DNA of 50,523 nucleotides, taken from Streptomyces sp. MUM 203J. Lineage in GTDB: Bacteria > Actinomycetota > Actinomycetes > Streptomycetales > Streptomycetaceae. Positions 33,466 to 41,995 of this stretch are shown here, in pieces. The position numbers and the translations under genes were made by a program. Location: NCBI RefSeq assembly GCF_022414595.1, contig NZ_JADWYO010000045.1:1-50523 (forward strand), written 5' to 3'. The stretch's first letter is position 1; each line of letters starts with the position of its first letter. The notes beneath the pieces are model-generated. The model worked only from the letters and a program-made list of their open reading frames with translations, was not told the origin of the DNA and ran no database searches.

Positions 33466-35619
33466 CTACTGGTCGGTCACCTGGATGTTCAGGGCGTTGC
33501 CTCCGTCGTACAGGGGCGTGATCGCCACCAGGAGCTGCTTCCGGCCACGCAGCTTACGCAGGACGCGGCGGAGGAGGAGCAGCGGCCTCGGCCGGTGCCG
33601 GAGCACGGTCCGGTAGGTGAAGACGTCACCCTTCGCGATCACGTCGTCCAGGACCCGGCCGATCCGCACCGGCTCGCGCCCGGGCGAGGCCCGCATCCAC
33701 AGCTCCCAGACGTCGGGCCGCGCGCGGTCACGGCCCTCCCGCCGCTGCAGCTCGTGCAGCGGCACCACCAGCCGGAACCGGCCGTCGGGCAGCCACGCAC
33801 CGGGCGCAACAGACTCCCGCCCGCCCTCCGGCCCGCCGCCCTGGAGCCGCATCAGCAGCTCGGGCCGCCCGTCGGCAGGCCCGCCCGTGCCCTGCCCGTA
33901 CAGCCGCCCCGTGACGGCGACCCCGTCGTGCCCGGCGACCTGGACGTCCCCGGCCTCGGCGTGCACATCCCGCGACCAGGCGCGCAGCTCCAGCAGCCCC
34001 TCGGGCGGGCTGCGGTGGGGCACCAGGTGACGCACCGGCTCCCCCGCCCGCTGCCGCCGGGCGGCGTCCAGCGAACCGCGCTGGTCGGCCGCGCGCACGG
34101 CGAGCGCCACGCGCGAGCCGCCCTCCACCCCCTCGACGTGACACCGCCAGGTGCCCTCCGCGAACACGTCACCCGCCGGAATCGTCGCCGTGCCGTCGTT
34201 CCCGAAGGGATACGTCCGCTCCCCGGCGCCCCGCTTCTTCGCCGGCCCCGCGTGCGGTACGCACACCAGGCGCAGCCCGTCCCGCCGGGCGGCTCCCACC
34301 GGGACCAGGGTCACCGACACGGACCCGTCGCCCTCCGCGACGGCGTCCACGACGGGTGCGGCACCGCCCCGGCCCGAGCGCCCGTCCCGTACGGCACCGT
34401 GTCCGGCAGCAGCCGGGACCCCGGCCGCCGCACCTTCAGCGGCCCCGCCGGAAGCCGGCGCGCCCCCGGCCGGCTCCCCCGCACCCAGCTCGGCGAAGAG
34501 GTCGACGTACCGCCTGGCGATGGCGCTGGGGTCGAACCGGCGGGCGTTCCGTACGGCGGTCCGCCCCATGGTCTGCCGCAGGTCCTCGTCGTCGATCAGC
34601 CGGAGCAGGGCCGCCGCCACCGCGTCGACGTCACCGACCGGCACCAGCAGTCCGTCCTCGCCGTCCCGGATGATCTCACGGGGTCCGTAGTCGCAGTCGG
34701 TGCTCACCATGGGGACGCCGCAGCGCATCGCCTCGACGAGAGTCATCCCGAACGACTCGTGGCGGGAGGTGGAGGCGGCGATGGCTCCCTTGGCCCACTC
34801 GGGCTCGATGGGCGAGCGGGGGCCCATCAGGTACACGCTGTTGTTCAGCCCCAGGCGGTCGATGTGGCGGCGCAGCCGGGCCTTCTCGGGGCCCCAGCCG
34901 CAGATCCGCAGCGTCCACTCCGGCCGCACCTTCACGACCTGGGCGAACGCGCTGATCAGCACGTCGTACCGCTTCTCCTTGGAGAGCCGTCCGGCCGCGA
35001 CGACGGTGGTGCCCGACCGGTCGGAGGGTACGACCATCGGCTCGGGCACGCTGTTGGGGATGCACACTATCCGCGTGCCGGACAGCCTCATCTGCTCGCG
35101 CCAGACCGCCGCGTCGCCCTCGGAGACGGTGACGAACGCGTCGATCCGCTCCAGGTGAGGGCGCATCTCCTCGCGCAGCACCGCCCGGTGGTGATGGTGC
35201 GTCATGTGCTCCTGTCCGATGAGCACGGCGCCCTCGGGGGCGAACTGCGCGGTGTAGGCCACGAGTCCGGGCCGGGTGCCGACGACGACATCGGCGTCGG
35301 ACCGGGCGTAGTGGGCGCGCACCCGCTCGTCGGTCAGCCTGCTGTACTCCTGGTAGCGGGCCTCGTTGCGCGGGAAGTGCTCGGCGGACCTCAGCTGGTC
35401 GGGATGCGCCTTCTCGCAGGTGGGCGACTTGGGGCGGGTGTCGACCAGCGGGACGACGGTGATGCGCGGGTCGATGGTGAAGAGCGGGATGTCGCGGTGG
35501 CGGAACACCGAGACGATCTCGACCTCGTGCCGCGCGGCCAGCTCCTCCGCGAGGTTCAGCGTGGTACGGATGGTGCCACCGATCCCGTAGACCGTGTGGA
35601 TGAGGAAAGAGATCTTCAT
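33466..35619 (-). CDS. GT4-family glycosyltransferase with long C-terminal accessory region
   Basis: 717 residues. The N-terminal GT-B fold starts MKISFLIHTVYGIGGTIRTTLNLAEEL. TTVVAAGRLSKEKRYDVLISAFA and STSRHESFGMTLVEAMRCGVPMVSTDCDYGPREII, with the E-x7-E donor motif, mark GT4. A Gly/Ala/Pro linker at about 385-420 leads to ~300 residues rich in beta strands and Arg/Gly, ending LLVAITPLYDGGNALNIQV. A similar ending occurs in the glycosyltransferase at 46056-47675. ATG 35619 is preceded by GCAGGG. ATG 35631 and TTG 35640 are in-frame alternatives. It probably adds a sugar to the wall polymer or its linkage unit. Confidence 0.87.
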   Translation of the reverse strand: MKISFLIHTVYGIGGTIRTTLNLAEELAARHEVEIVSVFRHRDIPLFTIDPRITVVPLVDTRPKSPTCEKAHPDQLRSAEHFPRNEARYQEYSRLTDERVRAHYARSDADVVVGTRPGLVAYTAQFAPEGAVLIGQEHMTHHHHRAVLREEMRPHLERIDAFVTVSEGDAAVWREQMRLSGTRIVCIPNSVPEPMVVPSDRSGTTVVAAGRLSKEKRYDVLISAFAQVVKVRPEWTLRICGWGPEKARLRRHIDRLGLNNSVYLMGPRSPIEPEWAKGAIAASTSRHESFGMTLVEAMRCGVPMVSTDCDYGPREIIRDGEDGLLVPVGDVDAVAAALLRLIDDEDLRQTMGRTAVRNARRFDPSAIARRYVDLFAELGAGEPAGGAPASGGAAEGAAAGVPAAAGHGAVRDGRSGRGGAAPVVDAVAEGDGSVSVTLVPVGAARRDGLRLVCVPHAGPAKKRGAGERTYPFGNDGTATIPAGDVFAEGTWRCHVEGVEGGSRVALAVRAADQRGSLDAARRQRAGEPVRHLVPHRSPPEGLLELRAWSRDVHAEAGDVQVAGHDGVAVTGRLYGQGTGGPADGRPELLMRLQGGGPEGGRESVAPGAWLPDGRFRLVVPLHELQRREGRDRARPDVWELWMRASPGREPVRIGRVLDDVIAKGDVFTYRTVLRHRPRPLLLLRRVLRKLRGRKQLLVAITPLYDGGNALNIQVTDQ

Positions 35620-35744
35620 CAGCCCTGCCATCTGAGACAACCGGGGCGCTGCACACCGCCCCCGAAGGTAGAGGGCACAAAGGGCCGAAAGGCTGTCCGG
35701 GCCATGCGAACATCTACGAATTGGCCAAAAACCGTCTGAACGGC

Positions 35745-35776
35745 GGAACGGCCCGCACAGGCGTGCGGGCCGTTCC
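35745..35776 (-). terminator. Terminator of the rplU-rpmA-obgE operon
   Basis: GGAACGGCCCGCAC (35745-35758) and its exact complement (35763-35776) with a 4-nt loop. On the minus strand a TTTTT run follows 13 nt later (35731-35727). Confidence 0.8.
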
Positions 35777-35816
35777 CTCGACGCGGCGTCAGAAGCCGGG
35801 CGTCACTTGTTCACTT

Positions 35817-35916
35817 CCGGAACAGCGGACCGCCGGAACAGCCGGACCGCCGGAACAGCGGCCTGTCAGATCCGATGACCGTCAGAACAGGGAGCTGTCA
35901 GACCTGAGGACCGTCA
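35817..35916 (-). repeat. Tandem ~16-bp repeats abutting the obgE stop codon
   Basis: Plus-strand units: CCGGAACAGCGGACCG (35817), CCGGAACAGCCGGACCG (35833), CCGGAACAGCGGCCTG (35850), TCAGATCCGATGACCG (35866), TCAGAACAGGGAGCTG (35882), TCAGACCTGAGGACCG (35898). The obgE stop (TCA, 35914-35916) begins the next partial unit. The array lies between the stop codon and the terminator. Confidence 0.65.
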
Positions 35917-37350
35917 GAACGGGTCGAACTCGTCGTACTCCCGCTCCGCCTCGTCCCGCTCGGCCTGCTTGTCCTTGCGGCGCTGCGCCGCCGGGCGCGG
36001 CGCCTCGAAGCGGTGGTCCTCGCCTCGGCGGCCGAGCATCTCGGCGCCGGCCATCATCGTCGGCTCCCAGTCGAAGACGACCGCGTCCTCCTCGGGGCCG
36101 ATGGCGACGCCGTCACCGGCGTGGGCACCGGCCTTCATCAGCTGCTCCTCGACACCGAGGCGGTTCAGCCGGTCCGCGAGGTAGCCGACGGCCTCGTCGT
36201 TGTTGAAGTCGGTCTGCCGCACCCAGCGCTCCGGCTTCTCGCCGCGCACCCGGAACAGTCCCTCACCCTCGCGGGTGACGGTGAAGCCCGCGTCGTCGAC
36301 CGCCTTCGGACGGATGACGATCCGGGTCGCCTCCTCCTTCGGCCTGGCGGCGCGGGCGGCGGCGACGATCTCCGCGAGGGCGTACGAGAGCTCCTTCAGG
36401 CCCTGGCGGGCGACGGCCGACACCTCGAAGACCCGGAACCCGCGTTCCTCCAGGTCGGAGCGGACCAGGTCCGCGAGGTCCTGGCCGTCCGGGATGTCGA
36501 TCTTGTTGAGGACGACCACGCGGGGCCGGTCGTCCAGACCGCCGTACTGCTGCAGCTCCTCCTCGATCGCGTCGAGGTCGGACAGCGGGTCGCGGTGGGA
36601 CTCCAGGGTCGCGGTGTCCAGGACGTGCACGAGCACGGAGCAGCGCTCGACGTGCCGCAGGAACTCCAGACCGAGGCCCTTGCCCTGGCTGGCACCGGGG
36701 ATGAGGCCGGGGACGTCCGCGATGGTGTAGACGGTGGAGCCGGCGGTCACCACACCGAGGTTCGGCACCAGCGTGGTGAAGGGGTAGTCCGCGACCTTGG
36801 GCTTGGCGGCGGACAGCACGGAGATCAGTGAGGACTTGCCCGCGCTGGGGTAGCCGACCAGGGCCACGTCCGCGACGGTCTTCAGCTCCAGGACGATGTC
36901 CTGGACGTCCCCGGGCTCACCGAGCAGCGCGAAGCCGGGCGCCTTGCGGCGGGCCGAGGCCAGCGCCGCGTTGCCGAGGCCGCCACGGCCGCCCTGGGCG
37001 GCGACGTAACGGGTGCCGTGCCCGACCAGGTCGGCCAGCACCTCGCCGTTGCGGTCCTGGATGACGGTGCCGTCCGGCACGGGCAGGATCAGGTCCTGGC
37101 CGTCCTTGCCCGAGCGGTTGCCGCCCTCGCCGGGCTTGCCGTTGGTGGCCTTGCGGTGCGGCGAGTGGTGGTAGTCGAGCAGCGTGGTGACGGACTGGTC
37201 GACGACGAGGATGACGTCGCCGCCGCGACCGCCGTTGCCTCCGTCGGGGCCTCCGAGCGGTTTGAACTTCTCCCGGTGGACGGAGGCGCAGCCGTGGCCT
37301 CCGTTACCCGCGGCGACATGCAGCTCGACGCGGTCTACGAAGGTGGTCAT
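35914..37350 (-). CDS. obgE: Obg-family GTPase ObgE/CgtA
   Basis: 478 residues. The Gly-rich Obg fold comes first (VAAGNGGHGCASVHREKF, GGPDGGNGGRGGDVILV). The G domain follows with G1 VGYPSAGKSSL, G3 IADVPGLIPGAS and G4 VLNKIDIPDG. An OCT domain (~350-430) and an acidic C-terminal tail complete it. ObgE binds the 50S subunit and couples ribosome maturation to growth; in Streptomyces it is tied to development. I chose the ATG at 37350, preceded by GGAGG 8 nt upstream. It is the last gene of rplU-rpmA-obgE. Confidence 0.98.
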   Translation of the reverse strand: MTTFVDRVELHVAAGNGGHGCASVHREKFKPLGGPDGGNGGRGGDVILVVDQSVTTLLDYHHSPHRKATNGKPGEGGNRSGKDGQDLILPVPDGTVIQDRNGEVLADLVGHGTRYVAAQGGRGGLGNAALASARRKAPGFALLGEPGDVQDIVLELKTVADVALVGYPSAGKSSLISVLSAAKPKVADYPFTTLVPNLGVVTAGSTVYTIADVPGLIPGASQGKGLGLEFLRHVERCSVLVHVLDTATLESHRDPLSDLDAIEEELQQYGGLDDRPRVVVLNKIDIPDGQDLADLVRSDLEERGFRVFEVSAVARQGLKELSYALAEIVAAARAARPKEEATRIVIRPKAVDDAGFTVTREGEGLFRVRGEKPERWVRQTDFNNDEAVGYLADRLNRLGVEEQLMKAGAHAGDGVAIGPEEDAVVFDWEPTMMAGAEMLGRRGEDHRFEAPRPAAQRRKDKQAERDEAEREYDEFDPF

Positions 37351-37519
37351 GGTGGGTGCCTCCGGCGGTGGGGAAACGTACGGCTCCGTCACGGAACGTA
37401 CGGGTTCGGTACGGGGTGTCCTAGCTGTAACACGCGAAGGGCGGACCCGCTTCCCGCACGGCTTGCGCCATTACGAGAAGAGAGGCCCGCCCTCGCGAAG
37501 CGTTCGGTCAGCCGACTAC

Positions 37520-37774
37520 TCAGGCGACCGGAACGATGTTCACGACCTTGCGGCCACGGTGGGTGCCGAACTGCACCGCGCCGGCCTGCAGGGCGAACAG
37601 CGTGTCGTCGCCACCGCGACCGACACCCGCGCCCGGGTGGAAGTGGGTGCCACGCTGGCGGACCAGGATCTCACCGGCGTTGACGACCTGACCGCCGAAG
37701 CGCTTCACGCCGAGCCGCTGAGCGTTGGAGTCGCGACCGTTCCGGGTGGACGATGCGCCCTTCTTGTGTGCCAT
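37520..37774 (-). CDS. rpmA: 50S ribosomal protein L27
   Basis: 84 residues, MAHKKGASSTRNGRDSNAQRLGVKRFGGQ at the start and RGTHFHPGAGVGRGGDDTLFAL inside: complete L27. It sits at the peptidyl-transferase centre. AGGAG lies a few bases upstream. It starts 14 nt after the rplU stop and precedes obgE, the usual order. Confidence 0.99.
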   Translation of the reverse strand: MAHKKGASSTRNGRDSNAQRLGVKRFGGQVVNAGEILVRQRGTHFHPGAGVGRGGDDTLFALQAGAVQFGTHRGRKVVNIVPVA

Positions 37775-37788
37775 GTCTCCTCAGTCCC

Positions 37789-38109
37789 TTACTTCGCGGC
37801 CGACGGGATCTCGGTGACCTTCAGCGCGGTGTACTGCTGACGGTGACCCTGACGACGGCGGTAGCCGGTCTTGTTCTTGTAGCGCAGGATGTCGATCTTG
37901 GCGCCCTTGTGGTGGTCCACGACCTCGGCCTGGACCTTGATGCCGGCCAGGACCCAGGGGTCGCTGGTCACAGCGTCGCCGTCGACCAGGAGCAGGGTCG
38001 AGAGCTCGACCGTGTCGCCAACCTTGGCAGTGGAAATCTTGTCAACCTCAACGATGTCACCGACAGCAACCTTGTGCTGGCGGCCACCGCTGCGCACGAT
38101 GGCGTACAC
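37789..38109 (-). CDS. rplU: 50S ribosomal protein L21
   Basis: 106 residues, MYAIVRSGGRQHKVAVGDIVEVDKI to YKNKTGYRRRQGHRQQYTALKVTEI, complete L21. GTG start preceded by GAGAGA. In related genomes the RNase E/G gene lies close upstream; here about 12 kb of glycan and secreted-protein genes intervene. Confidence 0.99.
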   Translation of the reverse strand: MYAIVRSGGRQHKVAVGDIVEVDKISTAKVGDTVELSTLLLVDGDAVTSDPWVLAGIKVQAEVVDHHKGAKIDILRYKNKTGYRRRQGHRQQYTALKVTEIPSAAK

Positions 38110-38406
38110 GCGGATCTCTCTTTCCTCGCTCGTGGAAACCCCTGACGCCAGCCGCCCGCACGGGTGGGAGCCCGCGAGTGGACCGGATGGTCTGGAACGG
38201 CCTCTCCCGACCCGGGGCCGGGAGGGAGGTGCTCAGGAGCTGGCATGCATGCAGACACGCCGACGGTCAAGGGTACGAGCCGCCCCCCGAAGAATCAAAC
38301 CGGGGCCCCGGCGCTGTGCCCTCCCCTCATCCACGTCGCGCCGCCGTGCGGACACGTATGCTCCCTGCGCCAGGACGCAGCACGGACGTGGAAGGCAAGG
38401 CGCACA
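38110..38406. other. Divergent intergenic region between rplU and the acetyltransferase
   Basis: 297 nt. On the minus strand TTGACC near 38272 is a good -35 candidate for rplU, followed after about 17 nt by a weaker -10 in the GCATGCATGC palindrome (38243-38252). On the plus strand TATGCT near 38358 may be a -10 for the acetyltransferase gene. I see no gene. Confidence 0.4.
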
Positions 38407-39012
38407 GTGAACTACAGGGTCCAGCCCACCGCCCAGGTCGACGAGACCGCCGAGATCGGCGCTGGGAGCAGCGTCTGGGAGCTCGCCCAGATCCGGGAGG
38501 ACGCCCGCCTCGGCGAGGGATGCGTCATCGGCCGCGGCGCGTACGTCGGCAGCGGTGTGCGGATCGGCGACAACGTGAAGCTGCAGAACTACGCCTTGGT
38601 GTACGAGCCCGCCGAGCTCGGCGACGGTGTCTTCGTCGGGCCCGCCGTGGTACTCACCAACGACCACAACCCGCGCTCCGTCGACCCGGAGGGCAAGCAG
38701 AAGCGCGGCGGCGACTGGGAGGCCGTCGGCGTCAAGGTCGCCGAGGGGGCGTCGCTGGGGGCACGTTCGGTGTGCGTGGCGCCCGTGCGGATCGGGCGGT
38801 GGGCGATGGTCGCCGCGGGCGCCGTCGTGACCAAGGACGTCCCGGACTTCGCGCTGGTCGTCGGTGTACCCGCCCGGCAGACCGGCTGGGTCGGCAAGGC
38901 CGGCGTCCGGCTGGTCGAGCGCGCGGACGAGCCGGGCACGTGGGAGTGCCCGCAGACGGGCGTGGTGTACGACGAGACGGACGGGACGCTCACCGAGCGC
39001 GCTGAGGCCTAG
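38407..39012 (+). CDS. Hexapeptide-repeat sugar N-acetyltransferase, WbpD-like
   Basis: 201 residues. Left-handed beta-helix hexapeptide repeats run through residues 5-160 (VQPTAQVDETAEIGAGSSVWELAQIREDARLGEGCVIGRGAYVG). The active-site region VLTNDHNPRSVDPEGKQKRGGDWE resembles WbpD/WlbB, which acetylate the 3-amino group of UDP-GlcNAc(3NH2)A. GTG 38407 has AAGG 6 nt upstream. The matching oxidoreductase, aminotransferase, dehydrogenase and epimerase are encoded at 42.0-49.8 kb, about 3 kb away beyond the secreted-protein patch. It is the only glycan gene adjacent to rplU and is divergent from it. Confidence 0.88.
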   Translation: MNYRVQPTAQVDETAEIGAGSSVWELAQIREDARLGEGCVIGRGAYVGSGVRIGDNVKLQNYALVYEPAELGDGVFVGPAVVLTNDHNPRSVDPEGKQKRGGDWEAVGVKVAEGASLGARSVCVAPVRIGRWAMVAAGAVVTKDVPDFALVVGVPARQTGWVGKAGVRLVERADEPGTWECPQTGVVYDETDGTLTERAEA

Positions 39013-39275
39013 CCGGTGAACGTCCGGTAGCCGTGCCGCACCGGAGGGATACGGCTGCCGGTCGTCACCCGCAGGCGGGTGACGAGATTCCGGGTCGCCC
39101 GGCGCAGATACGTGTCGGCGTCCTCGGGGTCGTCGAGGGCGAGCGGCCGGTAGAAGGTCCTGGCGACGAAGACACGGGTGCCCTGGTTGTCCCGGCACAG
39201 GCTTGCGTTCCGGACCGTTCGGCCCCGCCCCCCCTTCGCATGACGGGGACACGGAAAGCAGCGCCTAATCGGCAT
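39009..39275 (-). pseudogene. Short ORF, possible gene fragment
   Basis: 88-codon frame converging on the acetyltransferase gene. The C-terminal part (VFVARTFYRPLALDDPEDADTYLRRATRNLVTRLRVTTGSRIPP) reads like folded protein, while the N-terminal part looks random. No ribosome-binding site is clear. It may be the 3' remnant of a larger gene cut off by the rearrangement that produced the neighbouring patch, or spurious. I do not recognise a family. Confidence 0.3.
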
Positions 39276-39687
39276 CCTCAGGGCGCGGCAAGGTGGGGGT
39301 TGAAACCGTCGGCCTCGGCAGCGATCAGGCCTGGCATCTCGTCGCCGCCCCGCAGCCCGGCACCTGACCAGAGCCGGCGGCCGCTTTCACGGACGACAGT
39401 CGGCACGGGATCCGTTCGCACTGTGCGCGACGCGTGCCACCCGTCAAGGACTGATCATCGCATCGGGGACCGGGATCATCGACCGGGCGGAGCCCGCCGA
39501 CCTCACTGCCCCAGACCCGCACGCCCGGAGCCCGCCGTACCGGTCAGCAGTCACCAGTCCCTTCCAGCCGGGCCGTCATCGACGGTTTCACGCCATTTTC
39601 TTCCCGCCGACAGCTGCAGGATCGACTGACGGTTAGCATGATCCACTGCATTGCATGGCCACTTCGGCGAGGAGCAGGAGAAAACAC
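39276..39687. other. Intergenic region upstream of the I36 inhibitor gene
   Basis: 412 nt with no convincing gene. Composition is less GC-rich than the flanks. TTAGCAT near 39631 is a plausible -10 for the downstream secreted protein gene. No -35 of good quality was seen, and no recognisable transposase remnant. Confidence 0.4.
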
Positions 39688-40083
39688 GTGAGTTGGAAGA
39701 TGAAAGCCGCAGCCTCCGCTTCGATGCTCACCCTGACGATGAGCGGCACACTGATGGCGGCACCGACCGCCGCGGCGGCCGGGAACTGCCCGTCGGGGTA
39801 TCTCTGCGTCTACGACGCGACCAAGTTTTCGGGCAACAGGATAGTCAGCGCGAGCACCAACTCTTGTTTTGACCCGCATGCGGTGGTCGCCAACTGGAAC
39901 TACATACGGTCGTACACCAACAACAATTCGGTCGACGCCGCGGTCTGGCACTACAGTTATGCGGATTTCACGTACAAGAAGGTTCGCACGCTTCCAGCCG
40001 GTGGATTCAGCAGCAACATCGGAATCGACGGCCTGGGCGGCCAGTACGGGGACAAGGTGTGCATGGGCAATGCACGGCCCTGA
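39688..40083 (+). CDS. Secreted peptidase-inhibitor family I36 protein
   Basis: 131 residues. GTG 39688 is chosen because AGGAG lies 7 nt upstream; the ATG at 39655 would add 11 residues before the signal peptide. VSWKMKAAASASMLTLTMSG.. is a signal peptide with probable cleavage after AAAA, before GNCP. The mature part begins NCPSGYLCVYDATKFSGNRI, the C-x-x-G-x-x-C-x-Y/F core of I36 (Streptomyces metalloproteinase inhibitor-like) proteins, and ends near DGLGGQYGDKVCMGNARP. Four Cys could form two disulfides. Known members inhibit metalloproteases, but many relatives are untested. Its base composition is lower in GC than the backbone. Confidence 0.85.
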   Translation: MSWKMKAAASASMLTLTMSGTLMAAPTAAAAGNCPSGYLCVYDATKFSGNRIVSASTNSCFDPHAVVANWNYIRSYTNNNSVDAAVWHYSYADFTYKKVRTLPAGGFSSNIGIDGLGGQYGDKVCMGNARP

Positions 40084-40649
40084 GGCAGGCGATCACCAGC
40101 ACACGGCGACGCGTACCACTCTTGAGGGCGTCAACGCGCTTCTCCGCACGCTCGTCACGCTGAAGGTCTCCCCAACCCAACCGTGAAGAGGCGTTGTCGA
40201 GGGCGGCCATCGGCTGCGGGAGAGGGGATGGAGCCCCTGTCCCGGCCACAGCCATCAAGATCACCCCCTCCCCACGCCCAGCTCGGCGCCGACCGACCAC
40301 TGCTGCCTGCCAAAGCAGGACGAGCTCGTCGCCTGAACAAGTCGAAGGGCTGTTCCGGCAGACGATCGCTGACCGAACCTTGAGAACCGCTGCGTACGCC
40401 CCGGAATTCTCCTGCCGAAATCCACAGAACCGCACCGCGACCACTCTTGCACTACGCAAGATCACATCGCGGCAGCAGCGGTGAGCAGCTCAGGGTCTAC
40501 ACGCTTCCGACCGGCGGTTTCAGCAGTGGTATCGGGATCCGCAGCCCGGACCCGGGAGCACGCACGTTTCGGATCTGTTCGCGTGCCACAAAAATTCTCC
40601 TACTCCTGGGCATTCCTCTGGGTGGGCCGACAGAATCTCCTGCGTCTTC
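40084..40649. other. Gene-poor region with a degraded I36 remnant
   Basis: 566 nt between the two secreted-protein genes. No intact gene is convincing on either strand. The part at about 40490-40550 matches the 3' end of the I36 gene (annotated separately). The rest has scattered short frames without ribosome-binding sites. Confidence 0.5.
40490..40550 (+). pseudogene. Fragment of a second I36-type inhibitor gene
   Basis: The DNA from about 40490 encodes RVYTLPTGGFSSGIGI, which parallels RTLPAGGFSSNIGI in the intact I36 protein (about 39985-40030). The nucleotide similarity is evident (ACGCTTCC-GCCGG-GG-TTCAGCAG). The upstream two thirds of the gene and a proper end are missing. It is a relic of duplication or of recombination within this patch. 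Confidence 0.6.
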
Positions 40650-41690
40650 ATGCCGACAGTCATCCGAAAGATACTCACAGCCGCTCTGACCATAATGCTG
40701 CTGCCACTCTGGTCGAGCACGGCGCAGGCCGAGAGCGCCCAGAAAGCTCGCATCACGCTCGACAGAGATGTGGAAATACTTCGTAGCACGACCTCCGAGT
40801 TGCTCAGAAAGACGCTGGCGCTGACCGCCGGCGCGAAGCGACATCTGCGCGGCCGCCTGGAGACCACCAGCTCCACCACCGGAATCATCGGTATGACCAG
40901 CCGGATCAAATGTGTGGGCCCGACCGGCACTCCCGTCGGCGTGATCGCGGCGTCAGCACGCAACCATGAGGGCCATGACACCAACACGTACGCCACACCG
41001 GGGCATCTGCCCATTTACGCGGACCTGCTCCTCACCGCCCCGGTGACAGGCGCCTACACCTGCTATCTCTACGGTTCGGCCTATTCAACCCTGACGGGCG
41101 AACACCATCTGACGGCAGTTGCGGGGAACACCTGGTTGGAAGTCAGCGACACCGACCAGGCCGGTGCATCGTGGTGGCAGAACCCTTCGTGCGAGAGCGC
41201 CGACCCCGATGGCCGGTGCACGTATGTCGGCGACGGTACGGCGGCTCAGGATGCCTGGGTCTTCTATCGCGACGGGACGCCCGTACAGAAGTGGCAGGCT
41301 CACCCGGCAGCGGCCACGGTCTCCGCCCAGGCCAATCTGGAGCTGACAACCTGTTACAAGGGCACGGCTTCCTGCGCGGACACCATGGAGGAGTATGCGC
41401 GAGGCCGGAACGCTGTCGTGGACCTGCGCTTCGAGTTCATCCAGCTCGACAGAACCGGTCATGCGTGCCGCACACACAGCACCTCCACCCGAAGGACCGT
41501 CACGGACGACGCGCATCACTACGCGGCCTACCTCAGGCTCTCCGACCTGCGTATCGAATCCGACTGCGGAACCCGCACGTTCCTCATGCGCGTTTACGTG
41601 AAACATGTGTCGGGCCAGACGATCAAGATCGACGGTACACAGAAGGGTGTCACCTCACTCACCAACGGCATCGCGTTCAATAATTTCTGA
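40650..41690 (+). CDS. Secreted protein of unknown function (346 residues)
   Basis: 346 residues. MPTVIRKILTAALTIMLLPLWSSTAQA is a signal peptide with a typical AQA cleavage site before ESAQKARITL. The mature part is beta-rich with seven cysteines (in KCVGP, YTCYLYG, PSCESA, GRCTYVG, TTCYKGTASCADT and HACRTHS, among others), suggesting a disulfide-bonded extracellular protein. I recognise no family. The gene lies in the same lower-GC patch as the I36 inhibitor gene and on the same strand. There is no obvious ribosome-binding site before ATG 40650. It could be an adhesin, inhibitor or toxin-like protein, but nothing in the sequence decides. Confidence 0.72.
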   Translation: MPTVIRKILTAALTIMLLPLWSSTAQAESAQKARITLDRDVEILRSTTSELLRKTLALTAGAKRHLRGRLETTSSTTGIIGMTSRIKCVGPTGTPVGVIAASARNHEGHDTNTYATPGHLPIYADLLLTAPVTGAYTCYLYGSAYSTLTGEHHLTAVAGNTWLEVSDTDQAGASWWQNPSCESADPDGRCTYVGDGTAAQDAWVFYRDGTPVQKWQAHPAAATVSAQANLELTTCYKGTASCADTMEEYARGRNAVVDLRFEFIQLDRTGHACRTHSTSTRRTVTDDAHHYAAYLRLSDLRIESDCGTRTFLMRVYVKHVSGQTIKIDGTQKGVTSLTNGIAFNNF

Positions 41691-41995
41691 ACCATGAGTG
41701 AAAGCTCTTGATGCCAGGATCCGCCCTCGGCAGGGGACTGAGGTCGGCATCTCCCATGCTCTCCCCGGCCCTCTCACAGGCTGCCGGTTTCCAGCGATCT
41801 GCCCTCCTGCCGTGGGGATATTCCAGAGGTGGAACATCCCACCGTCGCACCGGGTGAGGAGCCGGGTCAGGCGGCGGCCCGAGGCTGCCGCCCCCAAACG
41901 GGAGTTGTATCGTCGTCGCTGCAGGCGGCTGCACTCAAGGGTTCGCCGTCATGTTCTTTGCCCGTCAGCCTCGTGGCCCAGAAGAAGAGTGTCGA
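41691..41995. other. Intergenic region upstream of the 2-epimerase gene
   Basis: 305 nt with no convincing gene. The main feature is an imperfect hairpin at 41812-41842: GTGGGGATATTCCA and TGGAACATCCCAC around GAGG, with one bulge and one mismatch. It may end the secreted-protein transcript or be a regulatory site for the downstream gene. Confidence 0.45.

Noticed and set aside
33319..35739. Plus-strand open frame of 806 codons
   Set aside because: Antisense to the GT4 gene, which has the E-x7-E and Rossmann-like motifs; no protein-like pattern here.
35817..35916. Tandem repeats considered as a CRISPR array or attachment site
   Set aside because: Units are short and contiguous, diverged, with no spacers or integrase nearby.
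38110..38406. L21 autoregulatory leader upstream of rplU
   Set aside because: I could not identify a conserved L21-leader structure here; only an ordinary promoter-like region is visible.
39325..39522. 65-codon minus-strand frame considered as a transposase remnant
   Set aside because: No DDE or integrase motif and no flanking inverted repeats; nothing supports a mobile element.
40007..40465. 152-codon minus-strand frame in the gene-poor patch
   Set aside because: No ribosome-binding site, no recognisable motif, and it overlaps the end of the intact I36 gene; it may be spurious.
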